From an uncultured Eubacteriales bacterium (GTDB lineage Bacteria; Bacillota; Clostridia; Christensenellales; Aristaeellaceae), in the NCBI GenBank assembly GCA_902767565.1, contig CACXHY010000015.1, positions 1 to 51,741 of the forward strand: 51,741 nt of DNA. The letters are read 5' to 3'. The translations under genes were made by a program, and so were the position numbers. Below are positions 34,819-42,636 of the stretch, in pieces. The notes under the pieces were generated by a model that saw only the letters and a program-made list of their open reading frames with translations, did no database searches and was not told where the DNA came from. Each line of letters begins with the position of its first letter. Position 1 is the first letter of the stretch.

Positions 34819-37788
34819 ATGAACAAACGGCGTTTGCTGAGCCTTCTGCTGGCTCTGGCCATGCTGTTCGCGCTGATCCCTTCCGGCATTGTGGCCGATG
34901 AAGGGGATGAGACTGCCCCCGTTGAAACGACGGAGCCCGCCCCCGCGGCTGAACCCGATCCGGCCCCCGCGACGGAACCCGATCCGGCCCCCGCGGCTGA
35001 ACCCGATCCGGCTCCGGCGACGGAGCCCGATCCCGCTCCCGCTGCGGAACCCGATCCGGCCCCCGAGGCTGACGAGCCCGAGGCGGACGAACCCGCAGCG
35101 GACGAACCCGCAGCGGACGAACCCGCAGCGGACGAACCCGCAGCGGACGAACCCGCGGCGAATGAGCCCGAAGCGGACGAACCCGCAGCGGACGAGCCCG
35201 AGGCCGACGAGCCCGAGGCTGACGAGCCCGAAGCGGACGAACCCGCAGCGGACGAGCCCGAAGCGGACGAACCCGAAGCCGACGAGCCCGAGGCTGACGA
35301 GCCCGAGGCGGATGAACCCGAAGCCGACGAGCCCGAGGCTGACGAGCCCGAGGCGGATGAACCCGAAGCCGACGAGCCCGAAGCTGACGAGCCCGCCGCT
35401 GACGAAACCGAGAACGAGGAACCCGCGGAGGAAGCTTTTGAAGCAGGCCTTGCGACCCTAAGCGCCGGCGAACTGTTTGCCGACAAGTGGCTCAGAGAGA
35501 CCGCGGGCACCCTGAACGGCGGGGCGGTCGTGTATGCCGCGGCCCGCGCTTCCGGCGAGGGCGAACTCTCCGGCAAGGACGCGATCCGGGTCGTCGCCAA
35601 TGTCGGCGGATCGGCCGAGACCTTCTATGTCCCCTATGCCCGCCTGACCATGCTGACCGAAGCCCAGGCCGCGGCCTATTCGGAAGCCGACCATGAGGAT
35701 GGCATCCTGTACGGCGGCGCCGCGCTGGATCCGGTCGACTTCACCGCCGCGGTGACGGAAGAACCTGCCGCGGAAGAGACGGAAGCGGAGCCCGAGGCGG
35801 AGGAGCCGGCTGAAAAAGAGGACGAAACCGAATCCGAGACGGAAGAGCCGGTCGCCGAAGACGAGGACGACGAGACCGTCTCCGAGGATGAGGGCCAGGC
35901 CGGCGAGGACGACGGAACCGTTACCGAGGGTGACTGGACCGCCGCTGTCGAGACCGAGGAGCCTGCTGTCGAGGCTGAGCCTGCGACTGAAGAAGAGCAG
36001 GTTTTGCCCGAGAACACCGAGACCGTCGCCGAATATGAAGAGCCCGTTGCTGAGATTGAAGAGACGGATGACTTTATCGGCGTCGAGACGGCAGACATGC
36101 CGGAGAATATGATCACCGTGCAGCCCAAGGATGTCTATGACATGGAAGTGGGCAAGAAGTATGTTCTGACCGTGACAGCGATCGGCGAAGGGCTGACTTA
36201 CCAGTGGATGATCAGTACGGATAACGGTGAAACCTGGAAAGCGACCGGCGCCGCCGGCAACAAGACAGCAAAGCTGACGATCGTCGCCAAAGCTTCATAC
36301 GACCTTTATCAGTATCGCTGCGACATTACCAACCAAAGCGGTGTGACCTTTTCAACGAGGGCTGCCACCGTGCATTTCGGCAATCCGCCTATCGTCATCA
36401 GCAAACAGCCCAGCAATGTACCCTACGGTTCCGTGGGCAAACTGTATCCCTTTACCGTGGAGGCGACAGGCGAGACTGAGTTGAGTTACCGCTGGAAGAT
36501 CAGCACGGATGGTGGCATCACGTGGAACAACACCGCCGCCAGTGGCTACAGTACGAAGAAACTGCAAGTTCGGGCAAAGGATTCATACGACGGATACCAG
36601 TATTACTGCGAGATTACCGATGCGAATGGCAACAAGGTTTGCTCAAGCGTTGCGACGCTTTATCTCGCTGACGAACCTGAACCTGAGGCCAACATTATCG
36701 CGCAGCCCCAGGACGTGGTTGATGCCGTTATTGGCCAGACCTACGCGATTCATGTGAATGCCGAGGGCGAGAACCTGAAGTATCGCTGGAAGGTTTCCAC
36801 CAATGGCGGCGCGCGTTGGTCCAATACCAGCGCGCCGGGCTACAACACGGACACCCTGTCCATTACCGTAGCCGCAAAAAACGATGGATATCAGTACTAC
36901 TGCATTATCACCGACCAAAATGGCATGACTGTCAATTCGAGTGTGGCAACTATCCACATTGCCGAGGAACCCGCGAATGTGCTGACCATTCAGACTCAGC
37001 CTGTGGACATTCCGGATGCCGTCATCGGCCAGACCTATGACATCTCGGTTGTTGCAACAGGCGAGGACCTAAGTTATCGCTGGAAGGTTTCAACCAATGG
37101 CGGTGCGCGTTGGTCCAACACCAGTGCACCCGGCTACAATACGGACACCCTGACCATCACCGTAGCGGCGAAGTATGATGGATACAAGTACTATTGCCAT
37201 ATCGTGGACGGCGACGGGAACACTCTGGATACCATTGTCATAACGGTGACGCTCGCCGTTGCGCCGGACGCCGTGATCACCGAGCAGCCGGTCAACGCGG
37301 CGGGTCTGCCGGGCGACACTGTATCCTTCGCCGTGACGGCTACCGACGCGACGGGCTATCAGTGGCAGCAGAACAGCGGCAGCGGCTGGGCGGATATCGC
37401 CGGCGCGACCAACGCAGCCTATGAGCTGGCCGTGACCGAGGACAACCAGGACTACAGCTTCCGGTGCGTGGTGTCCGGCGAGAACAACGAGGCTGTCTCT
37501 GATGCCGTTGTCATCGATTTGCCTGCAAGCTTTGTGCTGGATGACGTGACCTACACCATCCTCGCGGATCATACAAGCGTCAGCGTCAGCGGCTATGCGA
37601 ACACGGGCATGAGCAGCCTTGTGATCCCGACGACCGCGAGAGGCTTCACCGTCATCGAGGTCGGCGAGGAAGCCTTCTACAACAACACCACGCTGACGAG
37701 CATCTCTCTGCCCAATTCGATCGAATACATCCGGGCCAGGGCGTTTGCCGGATGCACGAACCTCTCGAGCATGACGAACCACGATTGA
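34819..37788 (+). CDS. Large acidic repeat surface protein with Ig-like domains
   Basis: This 989-residue secreted protein has a signal peptide (RRLLSLLLALAMLFALIPSG), an 8-residue DPAPA(A/T)EP repeat (about 39-84), a 5-residue (E/A)ADEP array (83-197), a globular region (about 210-310), a second acidic low-complexity stretch (about 310-430), and then five Ig-like domains of about 85-90 residues with conserved YRWK(I/V)STxGG and YQYYC pairs. It ends with a single BspA-type leucine-rich repeat that stops abruptly at SSMTNHD, as if truncated. No LPXTG or other anchor is visible. The acidic stalk may extend the Ig domains through the glycan layer. A ligand-binding or adhesion role is inferred only. 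Confidence 0.8.
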   Translation: MNKRRLLSLLLALAMLFALIPSGIVADEGDETAPVETTEPAPAAEPDPAPATEPDPAPAAEPDPAPATEPDPAPAAEPDPAPEADEPEADEPAADEPAADEPAADEPAADEPAANEPEADEPAADEPEADEPEADEPEADEPAADEPEADEPEADEPEADEPEADEPEADEPEADEPEADEPEADEPEADEPAADETENEEPAEEAFEAGLATLSAGELFADKWLRETAGTLNGGAVVYAAARASGEGELSGKDAIRVVANVGGSAETFYVPYARLTMLTEAQAAAYSEADHEDGILYGGAALDPVDFTAAVTEEPAAEETEAEPEAEEPAEKEDETESETEEPVAEDEDDETVSEDEGQAGEDDGTVTEGDWTAAVETEEPAVEAEPATEEEQVLPENTETVAEYEEPVAEIEETDDFIGVETADMPENMITVQPKDVYDMEVGKKYVLTVTAIGEGLTYQWMISTDNGETWKATGAAGNKTAKLTIVAKASYDLYQYRCDITNQSGVTFSTRAATVHFGNPPIVISKQPSNVPYGSVGKLYPFTVEATGETELSYRWKISTDGGITWNNTAASGYSTKKLQVRAKDSYDGYQYYCEITDANGNKVCSSVATLYLADEPEPEANIIAQPQDVVDAVIGQTYAIHVNAEGENLKYRWKVSTNGGARWSNTSAPGYNTDTLSITVAAKNDGYQYYCIITDQNGMTVNSSVATIHIAEEPANVLTIQTQPVDIPDAVIGQTYDISVVATGEDLSYRWKVSTNGGARWSNTSAPGYNTDTLTITVAAKYDGYKYYCHIVDGDGNTLDTIVITVTLAVAPDAVITEQPVNAAGLPGDTVSFAVTATDATGYQWQQNSGSGWADIAGATNAAYELAVTEDNQDYSFRCVVSGENNEAVSDAVVIDLPASFVLDDVTYTILADHTSVSVSGYANTGMSSLVIPTTARGFTVIEVGEEAFYNNTTLTSISLPNSIEYIRARAFAGCTNLSSMTNHD
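34933..35052 (+). repeat. 24-bp tandem repeat encoding (D/E)PAPA(A/T)EP
   Basis: Five in-frame 24-base units follow one another, and a sixth partial unit runs into the next array. Units differ mostly at synonymous positions. Confidence 0.85.
35065..35409 (+). repeat. 15-bp tandem repeat array encoding (E/A)ADEP
   Basis: Twenty-two complete 15-base units and one degenerate unit (ending DET) are in frame. One unit has NEP for DEP. Units fall into a few near-identical sequence classes, including a 60-base higher-order block repeated around 35275-35390, a sign of recent slippage or recombination. Unit gain or loss would keep the frame and change stalk length. Confidence 0.92.
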
Positions 37789-37796
37789 TGGGACCT

Positions 37797-37824
37797 GCGG
37801 GAGGCTGCAAAGCCTCCCGCTTTT
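37797..37824 (+). terminator. Terminator of the surface-protein gene
   Basis: Perfect stem GCGGGAGGCT / AGCCTCCCGC with loop GCAA is followed by TTTT, 9 bases after the stop codon. Confidence 0.93.
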
Positions 37825-37841
37825 CTCGCCACTGCATGAAG

Positions 37842-37880
37842 GAGCAAGCATCCACCGACGATACCGGTGGATGCTTGCTC
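37842..37880. repeat. Perfect 16-bp inverted repeat with 7-base loop
   Basis: GAGCAAGCATCCACCG pairs perfectly with CGGTGGATGCTTGCTC around the loop ACGATAC. It lies between a complete terminator and the LysR gene and lacks a T tract on either side, so it is not an ordinary terminator. It may be an operator, an RNA stability element or part of the lysR leader. Confidence 0.75.
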
Positions 37881-37924
37881 TTGCCGCGAAGCGTCCCGAT
37901 GAGAATTCGAAGTTGGGAGAACGA

Positions 37925-38836
37925 ATGAATACCAAACAACTGCAGTATGTCCTTGCGCTGGCCAGGGAGGGGACCTTCTCGCGCGCCGCCGAAAAGCTGA
38001 ACATCAGCCAGCCGTCCTTGTCCCAATACATCAAGAAGATCGAGAATTCGCTCGGCATCGAGATCTTCGACCGCACGAACGGGCACGTGAAGCTGACAGA
38101 TGCGGGCAGGATCTATGTGGAAACCGGGCGGCGCATCCTTGACGCCGAGCACCAAATGGAGGTCAGGCTCTCGGACCTTCGGCAGAACAAGACAGGCTCC
38201 CTGGTGGTCGGGGCCGCCCCCTACAGGGCCGCGACCATGATGCCCGCCATCGCGGAGCGTTTTGCCGCGCGGTATCCCGGGATGCATTTGATCGTGCACG
38301 AGGGCACCACCGCGGAACTGGAGGAAGGAATGGCGAGAGGGGACTTCGACCTGTGCCTGACTATGCTCCCGGTGGACCAGCGGCTGTTCTGCTGCGAAAA
38401 GGTGATGGAAGAAGAACTGATCCTTGCGGTGCCCGCCGGCAGAGAGCCCTTTCCCGCCGAAACCATGCCCGACAGGATGTTTCCCGCCGTGGATGTGAGC
38501 GTGCTGGATCACACCCGCATGGTGATGCTGACAGAATTGCAGTTCATGCAGCGCCAGCTCCGCAGCCTCATGGAGAAGCACGGTCTGGAGATCAGCCCCG
38601 CGGCCGTTGTCAAGAGTCTGGAAGCGCAGCTTGAAATGGTCAGGGCCGGGATCGGCATGGCGATGATGCCTTCGGGCATCGAGCGCTTCTGCGGAAGGGA
38701 CGGCAGAGAGGTGACATTCTACTCCTTCAAACAGGAGCTGCCCAGGCGGGAGGTGGCGGTGATCTGGCGCAAGGACAGAGCGCTGTCCGGCGTGACGGAA
38801 GAACTGAAACGCATCATATTGGAATTCCGCTGGTAA
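37925..38836 (+). CDS. LysR-family transcriptional regulator
   Basis: The 303-residue protein has the LysR N-terminal winged helix-turn-helix (MNTKQLQYVLALAREGTFSRAAEKLNISQPSLSQYIKKIENSLG...) and a two-lobed effector-binding domain from about residue 90. It probably senses the substrate or an intermediate of the carboxylate operon that begins 150 bases downstream. Unusually it is encoded in the same direction as its likely target and not divergently. The ATG at 37925 follows GGGAGAACGA; a longer frame begins inside the inverted repeat and is not used. Confidence 0.9.
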   Translation: MNTKQLQYVLALAREGTFSRAAEKLNISQPSLSQYIKKIENSLGIEIFDRTNGHVKLTDAGRIYVETGRRILDAEHQMEVRLSDLRQNKTGSLVVGAAPYRAATMMPAIAERFAARYPGMHLIVHEGTTAELEEGMARGDFDLCLTMLPVDQRLFCCEKVMEEELILAVPAGREPFPAETMPDRMFPAVDVSVLDHTRMVMLTELQFMQRQLRSLMEKHGLEISPAAVVKSLEAQLEMVRAGIGMAMMPSGIERFCGRDGREVTFYSFKQELPRREVAVIWRKDRALSGVTEELKRIILEFRW

Positions 38837-38851
38837 ATTTGTTCCATGGGG

Positions 38852-38879
38852 TTGACAAATGCTGCGGTCCGCATATAAT
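38852..38879 (+). promoter_or_regulatory. Promoter of the TRAP transporter operon
   Basis: Perfect consensus boxes TTGACA (38852-38857) and TATAAT (38874-38879) are separated by 16 bp, between the LysR gene and the permease. Confidence 0.88.
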
Positions 38880-38882
38880 CAA

Positions 38883-38904
38883 ACCGTTATGGCAGCTATA
38901 CGGT
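38883..38904. promoter_or_regulatory. Candidate operator overlapping the transcription start
   Basis: An imperfect dyad, ACCGTTAT...(T)ATACGGT with 6 central bases GGCAGC or so, lies at about +4 to +25 relative to the -10 box. Its position suits a repressor site or a LysR contact. The assignment rests on symmetry only. Confidence 0.45.
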
Positions 38905-38987
38905 AAACGCTTGCCATGGCCGGGAGACGCAGAGACATGACGGCGCTTCCGAGATCCGCAACCAAAACAATCGAGGAGGAAACCGAA

Positions 38988-40370
38988 ATGCCATCCGCAT
39001 TGCTCTACCTGGCGATCATGCTGGCGGCCATCATCGTATGGTTCCTGCTGCTGAAGCGGCCGGTGTATGAGGCCGTTCTCATCAGCTTCATCATCCTGCT
39101 GACGATCACCGGCACCTGGGGTAAAGTTGGCCAGTACATCGACAAGGGCCTCAGCACGTCGCTGCTGTACTCCATGACGGCTTTCGTCGCGATGTCCATC
39201 ATCCTGACGAAGACGAAGATCATCGACGGCGCCATCGCCGTCATCCTGGCCCTGCTGGGCCGCGTGACCGGCGGCGCGGGCTATGTGTCCGTTGTGGCGA
39301 GCTCCTTCATGGGCGCTCTTTCCGGCTCCGGCCCCGGCAACGTGATGGCCACCGGTTCCATCACCATTCCCGCCATGAAGCGCTCGGGCTTCCCGGCTGA
39401 GCTGGCCGCGAACATTGAGAGCAACTCCTCCTATCTGGGCAACATGATCCCGCCCTCCGGCAACATCGTGGCCGCCATGGGCGCCCTGACGGCCTGGGCG
39501 GTCGGAGCGGGCCTGATCCCCGAGGGCGAGGAATTCATCTCCCAGGGCCAGTTCTGGATCGTGATGTGGGGCTGCTCCCTGTGGTTCATCCTGCAGCGTC
39601 TGGTGACGGTGTTCGCCTTCTGCAAAGCCTACAAGGTCAAGCCCATGGCCAAGGAAGACATCCCCAGCCTGAGGGAGACCCTGAAAAAGGGCTGGCAGGG
39701 TCTGCTGCTGCCCATCATCATCCTTCTTCCCTTCGTGCTTGATTACTTCTTCAAGGATTCCTTCTTCACCGGCCGGCTGGGCGCTTCCGGCGCGAAGAAT
39801 CTTTCTTCCGCCCTGCTGATCTTCATCGGCGGCCTCGCGTCGATCTATGCCGTGATCGTGGTGAAGAACAAGAAGTCCGTCACGCCCAACGCCATCGCGA
39901 AGATGTTTGCGGACGGCGTGAAGACCATCGCCCCTGCGATCGGCGTCTGCGTGATCGGCTATATGATCGGCGCCATGTTCACGGACCTGAAGGTGACCGA
40001 TGAGATGCTGACGTTCATGCAGGGCCTCAACGTGGGCAGATTCGGCCTGGTGCTGTTCATCTGCCTCATCACGTGCCTGCTGGGCATGGTGATCCCCGGA
40101 AGCTCGCTGGTTGCCATCTTCGGACCGGTGTTCATCACGATCCTGGCCTCCAAGGGCGTGAACGCCACGCTGGCCGCTGCCATGCTGCCCTGCATCTGCG
40201 GCGTGATGTGCGGCATCACGCCTCCCCTGGGACTGGGCATGTACGCCGGCATGTCTCTGGCGGAATCCGAGTTCGGCAAAACCTTCAAGAACAACCTCTG
40301 GTGGGTGGCGCTGCAGTTTGTCATGGAAGTCGTCGTCCTGATGGGCTGGCTGCCGATCCTGGGCCTGTAA
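38988..40370 (+). CDS. TRAP-type carboxylate transporter large permease (DctM family)
   Basis: This 460-residue membrane protein with about 12 hydrophobic segments resembles DctM, the ion-coupled subunit of TRAP transporters. Two inverted halves carry the diagnostic segments FMGALSGSGPGNVMATGSITIPAMKRSGF...NMIPPSGN and LLGMVIPGSSLVAIFG...CGITPPLGLGMYAG. The ATG at 38988 follows GAGGAGGAAACCG. TRAP systems normally need an extracytoplasmic binding protein (DctP) and a 4-TM small subunit (DctQ); no DctP is found near, and the next gene encodes a protein with only two membrane segments. The substrate is probably an organic acid used by the downstream enzymes. Confidence 0.85.
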   Translation: MPSALLYLAIMLAAIIVWFLLLKRPVYEAVLISFIILLTITGTWGKVGQYIDKGLSTSLLYSMTAFVAMSIILTKTKIIDGAIAVILALLGRVTGGAGYVSVVASSFMGALSGSGPGNVMATGSITIPAMKRSGFPAELAANIESNSSYLGNMIPPSGNIVAAMGALTAWAVGAGLIPEGEEFISQGQFWIVMWGCSLWFILQRLVTVFAFCKAYKVKPMAKEDIPSLRETLKKGWQGLLLPIIILLPFVLDYFFKDSFFTGRLGASGAKNLSSALLIFIGGLASIYAVIVVKNKKSVTPNAIAKMFADGVKTIAPAIGVCVIGYMIGAMFTDLKVTDEMLTFMQGLNVGRFGLVLFICLITCLLGMVIPGSSLVAIFGPVFITILASKGVNATLAAAMLPCICGVMCGITPPLGLGMYAGMSLAESEFGKTFKNNLWWVALQFVMEVVVLMGWLPILGL

Positions 40371-40383
40371 AGGAGATGAGAAC

Positions 40384-40674
40384 ATGAAAGCAGTGTGCAA
40401 GAAGATTTCCGACGTATGCAAGCTGATCTTCGGATACGGCATTGAAATCGTTCTCTTTGCCGGCGGCCTGACCTTCTTCGGATACCTGGCTGCTGTCATC
40501 ATCGGCGGCGACACGGCCACGGAGATCTGCAAATGGATCTCGAAGAGCTTTACCCCCGTCATCATCTACGCTTCCACGATCCTGATCCTGTTTGGCCTGC
40601 TGTCGATGTATCTGGCGGGCGAGACGGCGCTGACGCCTGACAAGCGCAAAGCGAAGAGCGAGGGCGAAAAGTAA
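40384..40674 (+). CDS. Small two-TM membrane protein, putative transporter partner
   Basis: This 96-residue protein has two hydrophobic helices (about 26-41 and 58-75) and a charged C-terminal tail. It starts 13 bases after the permease stop with AAGGAGATGAGAAC upstream, and is followed by a strong terminator, so it is made together with the permease. It is too short to be a normal DctQ (about 160 residues, four helices). I do not recognise the family; an accessory subunit of the permease is the best inference. Confidence 0.7.
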   Translation: MKAVCKKISDVCKLIFGYGIEIVLFAGGLTFFGYLAAVIIGGDTATEICKWISKSFTPVIIYASTILILFGLLSMYLAGETALTPDKRKAKSEGEK

Positions 40675-40682
40675 GACATCCG

Positions 40683-40724
40683 GCGGGCACGAACCGCACC
40701 GAATGCGGTCCCGTGCCCGCTTTT
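40683..40724 (+). terminator. Terminator or attenuator after the transporter genes
   Basis: Stem GCGGGCACG / CGTGCCCGC with an inner ACCGCA/TGCGGT pairing is followed by TTTT. No strong promoter is visible before the next gene 53 bases later, so some read-through into the enzyme genes is likely. Confidence 0.88.
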
Positions 40725-40777
40725 CCTGCGTGCGTGCGCATCACCCGCGACGACGAACCGAGAAGAGGAAGAGTCCC

Positions 40778-42121
40778 ATGGCAGAATCGAACATCTCCCG
40801 TCAGTATCTCGCAGCCGTTCATTCGGTCCGGGAAAAGGATATCCCGGCGGACGTGATGGTACGTGCCCGCCGCAGCCTGCTGGATTATCTGGCCGTGACC
40901 TGCGCGGGCGCGGCCTTCCAGCGCGAGAAGCTGGCGGCGTACAAAGCCTTTGCGCAGCCGGAGGCAGGCGATTTCAGGGCCATCGGGACCGGCGAGGACA
41001 TGGCGCTGAAGGAAGCGGTGTTCCTCAACGGCCTGAACGGTCACGCCCTCGACTTTGACGACGGCACCAACAGCGGGATCATCCATCTCGGATCGCCCAT
41101 CTTCTCCCTGCTGATCCCGCTGGCCCAGCGCTATGGCATCGGCGTGGAGGATATGCTGCGGGCCGCGATCGTCGGCTATGAGGCTTCCTACACCATGGCC
41201 GTCTCCATCCAGCCCGGCCACAAGGCCATGGGTTACCACGCCACCGGCACCTGCGGCACCCTTGGAGCGACCCTCGCGGCCTGCTACATGCTGGGCTTCA
41301 CGGACGAGGAGCGTTTCCAGGCCTTTGCCGCGGCCTGTGTGGCGGCCGGCGGAATGCTGAAGGTGCTGGATGACGGTTCGGAGCTGAAGCCATACAACGT
41401 GGCCAAGACCGCGCTGCTCTCCCTGACCGCGCTGCAGATGGCCAAAGCCGGATTCAAGGGCCACCCGGATCCCCTCGGGGGCCGCGGATTCCTGAAGATG
41501 ATGACCGGCCGGGAAGACGTGGCGCTTCAGCCCGTGCTGCTGAACGGAACGTACGCGATCATGAAGAGCTACACCAAGCCCTACGCTTCCTGCCGCTATA
41601 CGCACCCCTCGGTGGAGGCGGCCATTCGCATGCGGGACCGCGTGAAGCCGGAGGAGATCGAAACGGTCGACATCCGGACCTACAGCCTGGCGGTCTCCGG
41701 GCACGATCACACGGACATTCCCGGCAGCTACAGCGCGAAGATGAGCATCCCCTACGCCACTGCCGCCGCGTTCCGCTTCGGCCGGGCCGGCCTGCAGGAG
41801 TTTACGGAGGAAGCGGTCCGGGACGAAGAGACCCTCGCCCTGACCCGGAAGATCCATGTGGAGGCCGACGAGGCGATGAGCGCCGCCTTCCCGGGAAAGC
41901 AGACCGCGGTCGTGACCGTCCGCACGGAAGACGGGCGGGTGTTCTCGGAGCGTGTGGACTTCCCCAAGGGTGAGCCCGAAAACCCGATGACGGACGCGGA
42001 ATTCCGGGAACGCTACGATGGCCTGATGGCCTACGGCGGGGTGGACCGCGCCACCGTCGACGCCGTTTTTGCCGCGGCACAGGGCGACTGCCCGGTGCCG
42101 GACCTCCTGCGCGGACTCTGA
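40778..42121 (+). CDS. MmgE/PrpD family protein (2-methylcitrate dehydratase-like)
   Basis: This 447-residue protein belongs to the MmgE/PrpD family, which includes 2-methylcitrate dehydratase, cis-aconitate decarboxylase and iminodisuccinate epimerase. Visible family blocks are LLDYLAVTCAGAA, NGLNGHALDFDDGTNSGIIHLGSPI and YASCRYTHPSVEAAI, where His and Asp residues line the active site. Length is normal. The ATG at 40778 follows AGAAGAGGAAGAG. Reactions in the family all act on tri- or dicarboxylic acids, fitting the transporter upstream and the fumarase-like pair downstream. The precise substrate cannot be assigned. Confidence 0.87.
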   Translation: MAESNISRQYLAAVHSVREKDIPADVMVRARRSLLDYLAVTCAGAAFQREKLAAYKAFAQPEAGDFRAIGTGEDMALKEAVFLNGLNGHALDFDDGTNSGIIHLGSPIFSLLIPLAQRYGIGVEDMLRAAIVGYEASYTMAVSIQPGHKAMGYHATGTCGTLGATLAACYMLGFTDEERFQAFAAACVAAGGMLKVLDDGSELKPYNVAKTALLSLTALQMAKAGFKGHPDPLGGRGFLKMMTGREDVALQPVLLNGTYAIMKSYTKPYASCRYTHPSVEAAIRMRDRVKPEEIETVDIRTYSLAVSGHDHTDIPGSYSAKMSIPYATAAAFRFGRAGLQEFTEEAVRDEETLALTRKIHVEADEAMSAAFPGKQTAVVTVRTEDGRVFSERVDFPKGEPENPMTDAEFRERYDGLMAYGGVDRATVDAVFAAAQGDCPVPDLLRGL

Positions 42122-42144
42122 GCGCCGCCGGGACAACACTGTCG

Positions 42145-42540
42145 GAAAGGACGGGTGCTGCCGTCCTGACCATCCTGCCCTGCTTTACCGCCATTCTTGG
42201 CATGCTGATCCCGGGCTCCACCCAGGTCAGGATCTTCGGAGGCATCATCATCACCATCATCGCGGCTGTTTGCGGCAACCTCATGCCGGATTGCATCTGC
42301 GGCGTTATGCACAGTGTGACTCCGCCCTATTGTGCCTGCGAATACACGGGCATGGGCATTGCCCGGGCGGAACTGAAACCGACCATGATCGACTGCAAGA
42401 TCCGGATCGGTCTGCACGATCTGCTTTCGGTGGTTACCATGATGGGCTGGCTGCCGCCGATCGGCCGGGTCGCTATGTATGTCGGCAAGGTCGAGGCTCT
42501 GAACAGCAAGTCCTTCAAAACTCATGAAAAGAAAGAAGAA
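42145..42540 (+). pseudogene. Remnant of a second TRAP-type permease (C-terminal part)
   Basis: The translation from about 42145 to 42540 aligns with the last quarter of the DctM protein encoded at 38988: LGMLIPGST..IFG, PDCICGVMHSVTPP and MMGWLPPIG correspond to LGMVIPGSS..IFG, LPCICGVMCGITPP and LMGWLPILG. The rest of the gene is missing and there is no good start codon or ribosome binding site. The frame reads on without a stop into the aldo/keto reductase, which makes the two look fused; the reductase has its own ATG and ribosome binding site. This is probably a decayed duplicate permease. Confidence 0.75.
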
Positions 42541-42636
42541 CAGAAGGCTCGTCGCGGCCATCTCCGAAATCGGCGGGGACGCCTCTTTTGCGAATCCGAT
42601 GTGCCTGCTGACCGAACCGGACTGACGGAGGAAACC

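Noticed and set aside
34933-35409. CRISPR array
   Set aside because: The repeats are contiguous, in frame and without spacers, inside a secreted-protein gene. No cas genes are present in the window.
42526-42627. 33-codon frame (MKRKKNRRLVAAISEIGGDA...) before the aldo/keto reductase
   Set aside because: No ribosome binding site, overlaps the permease relic in another frame and has no known family.
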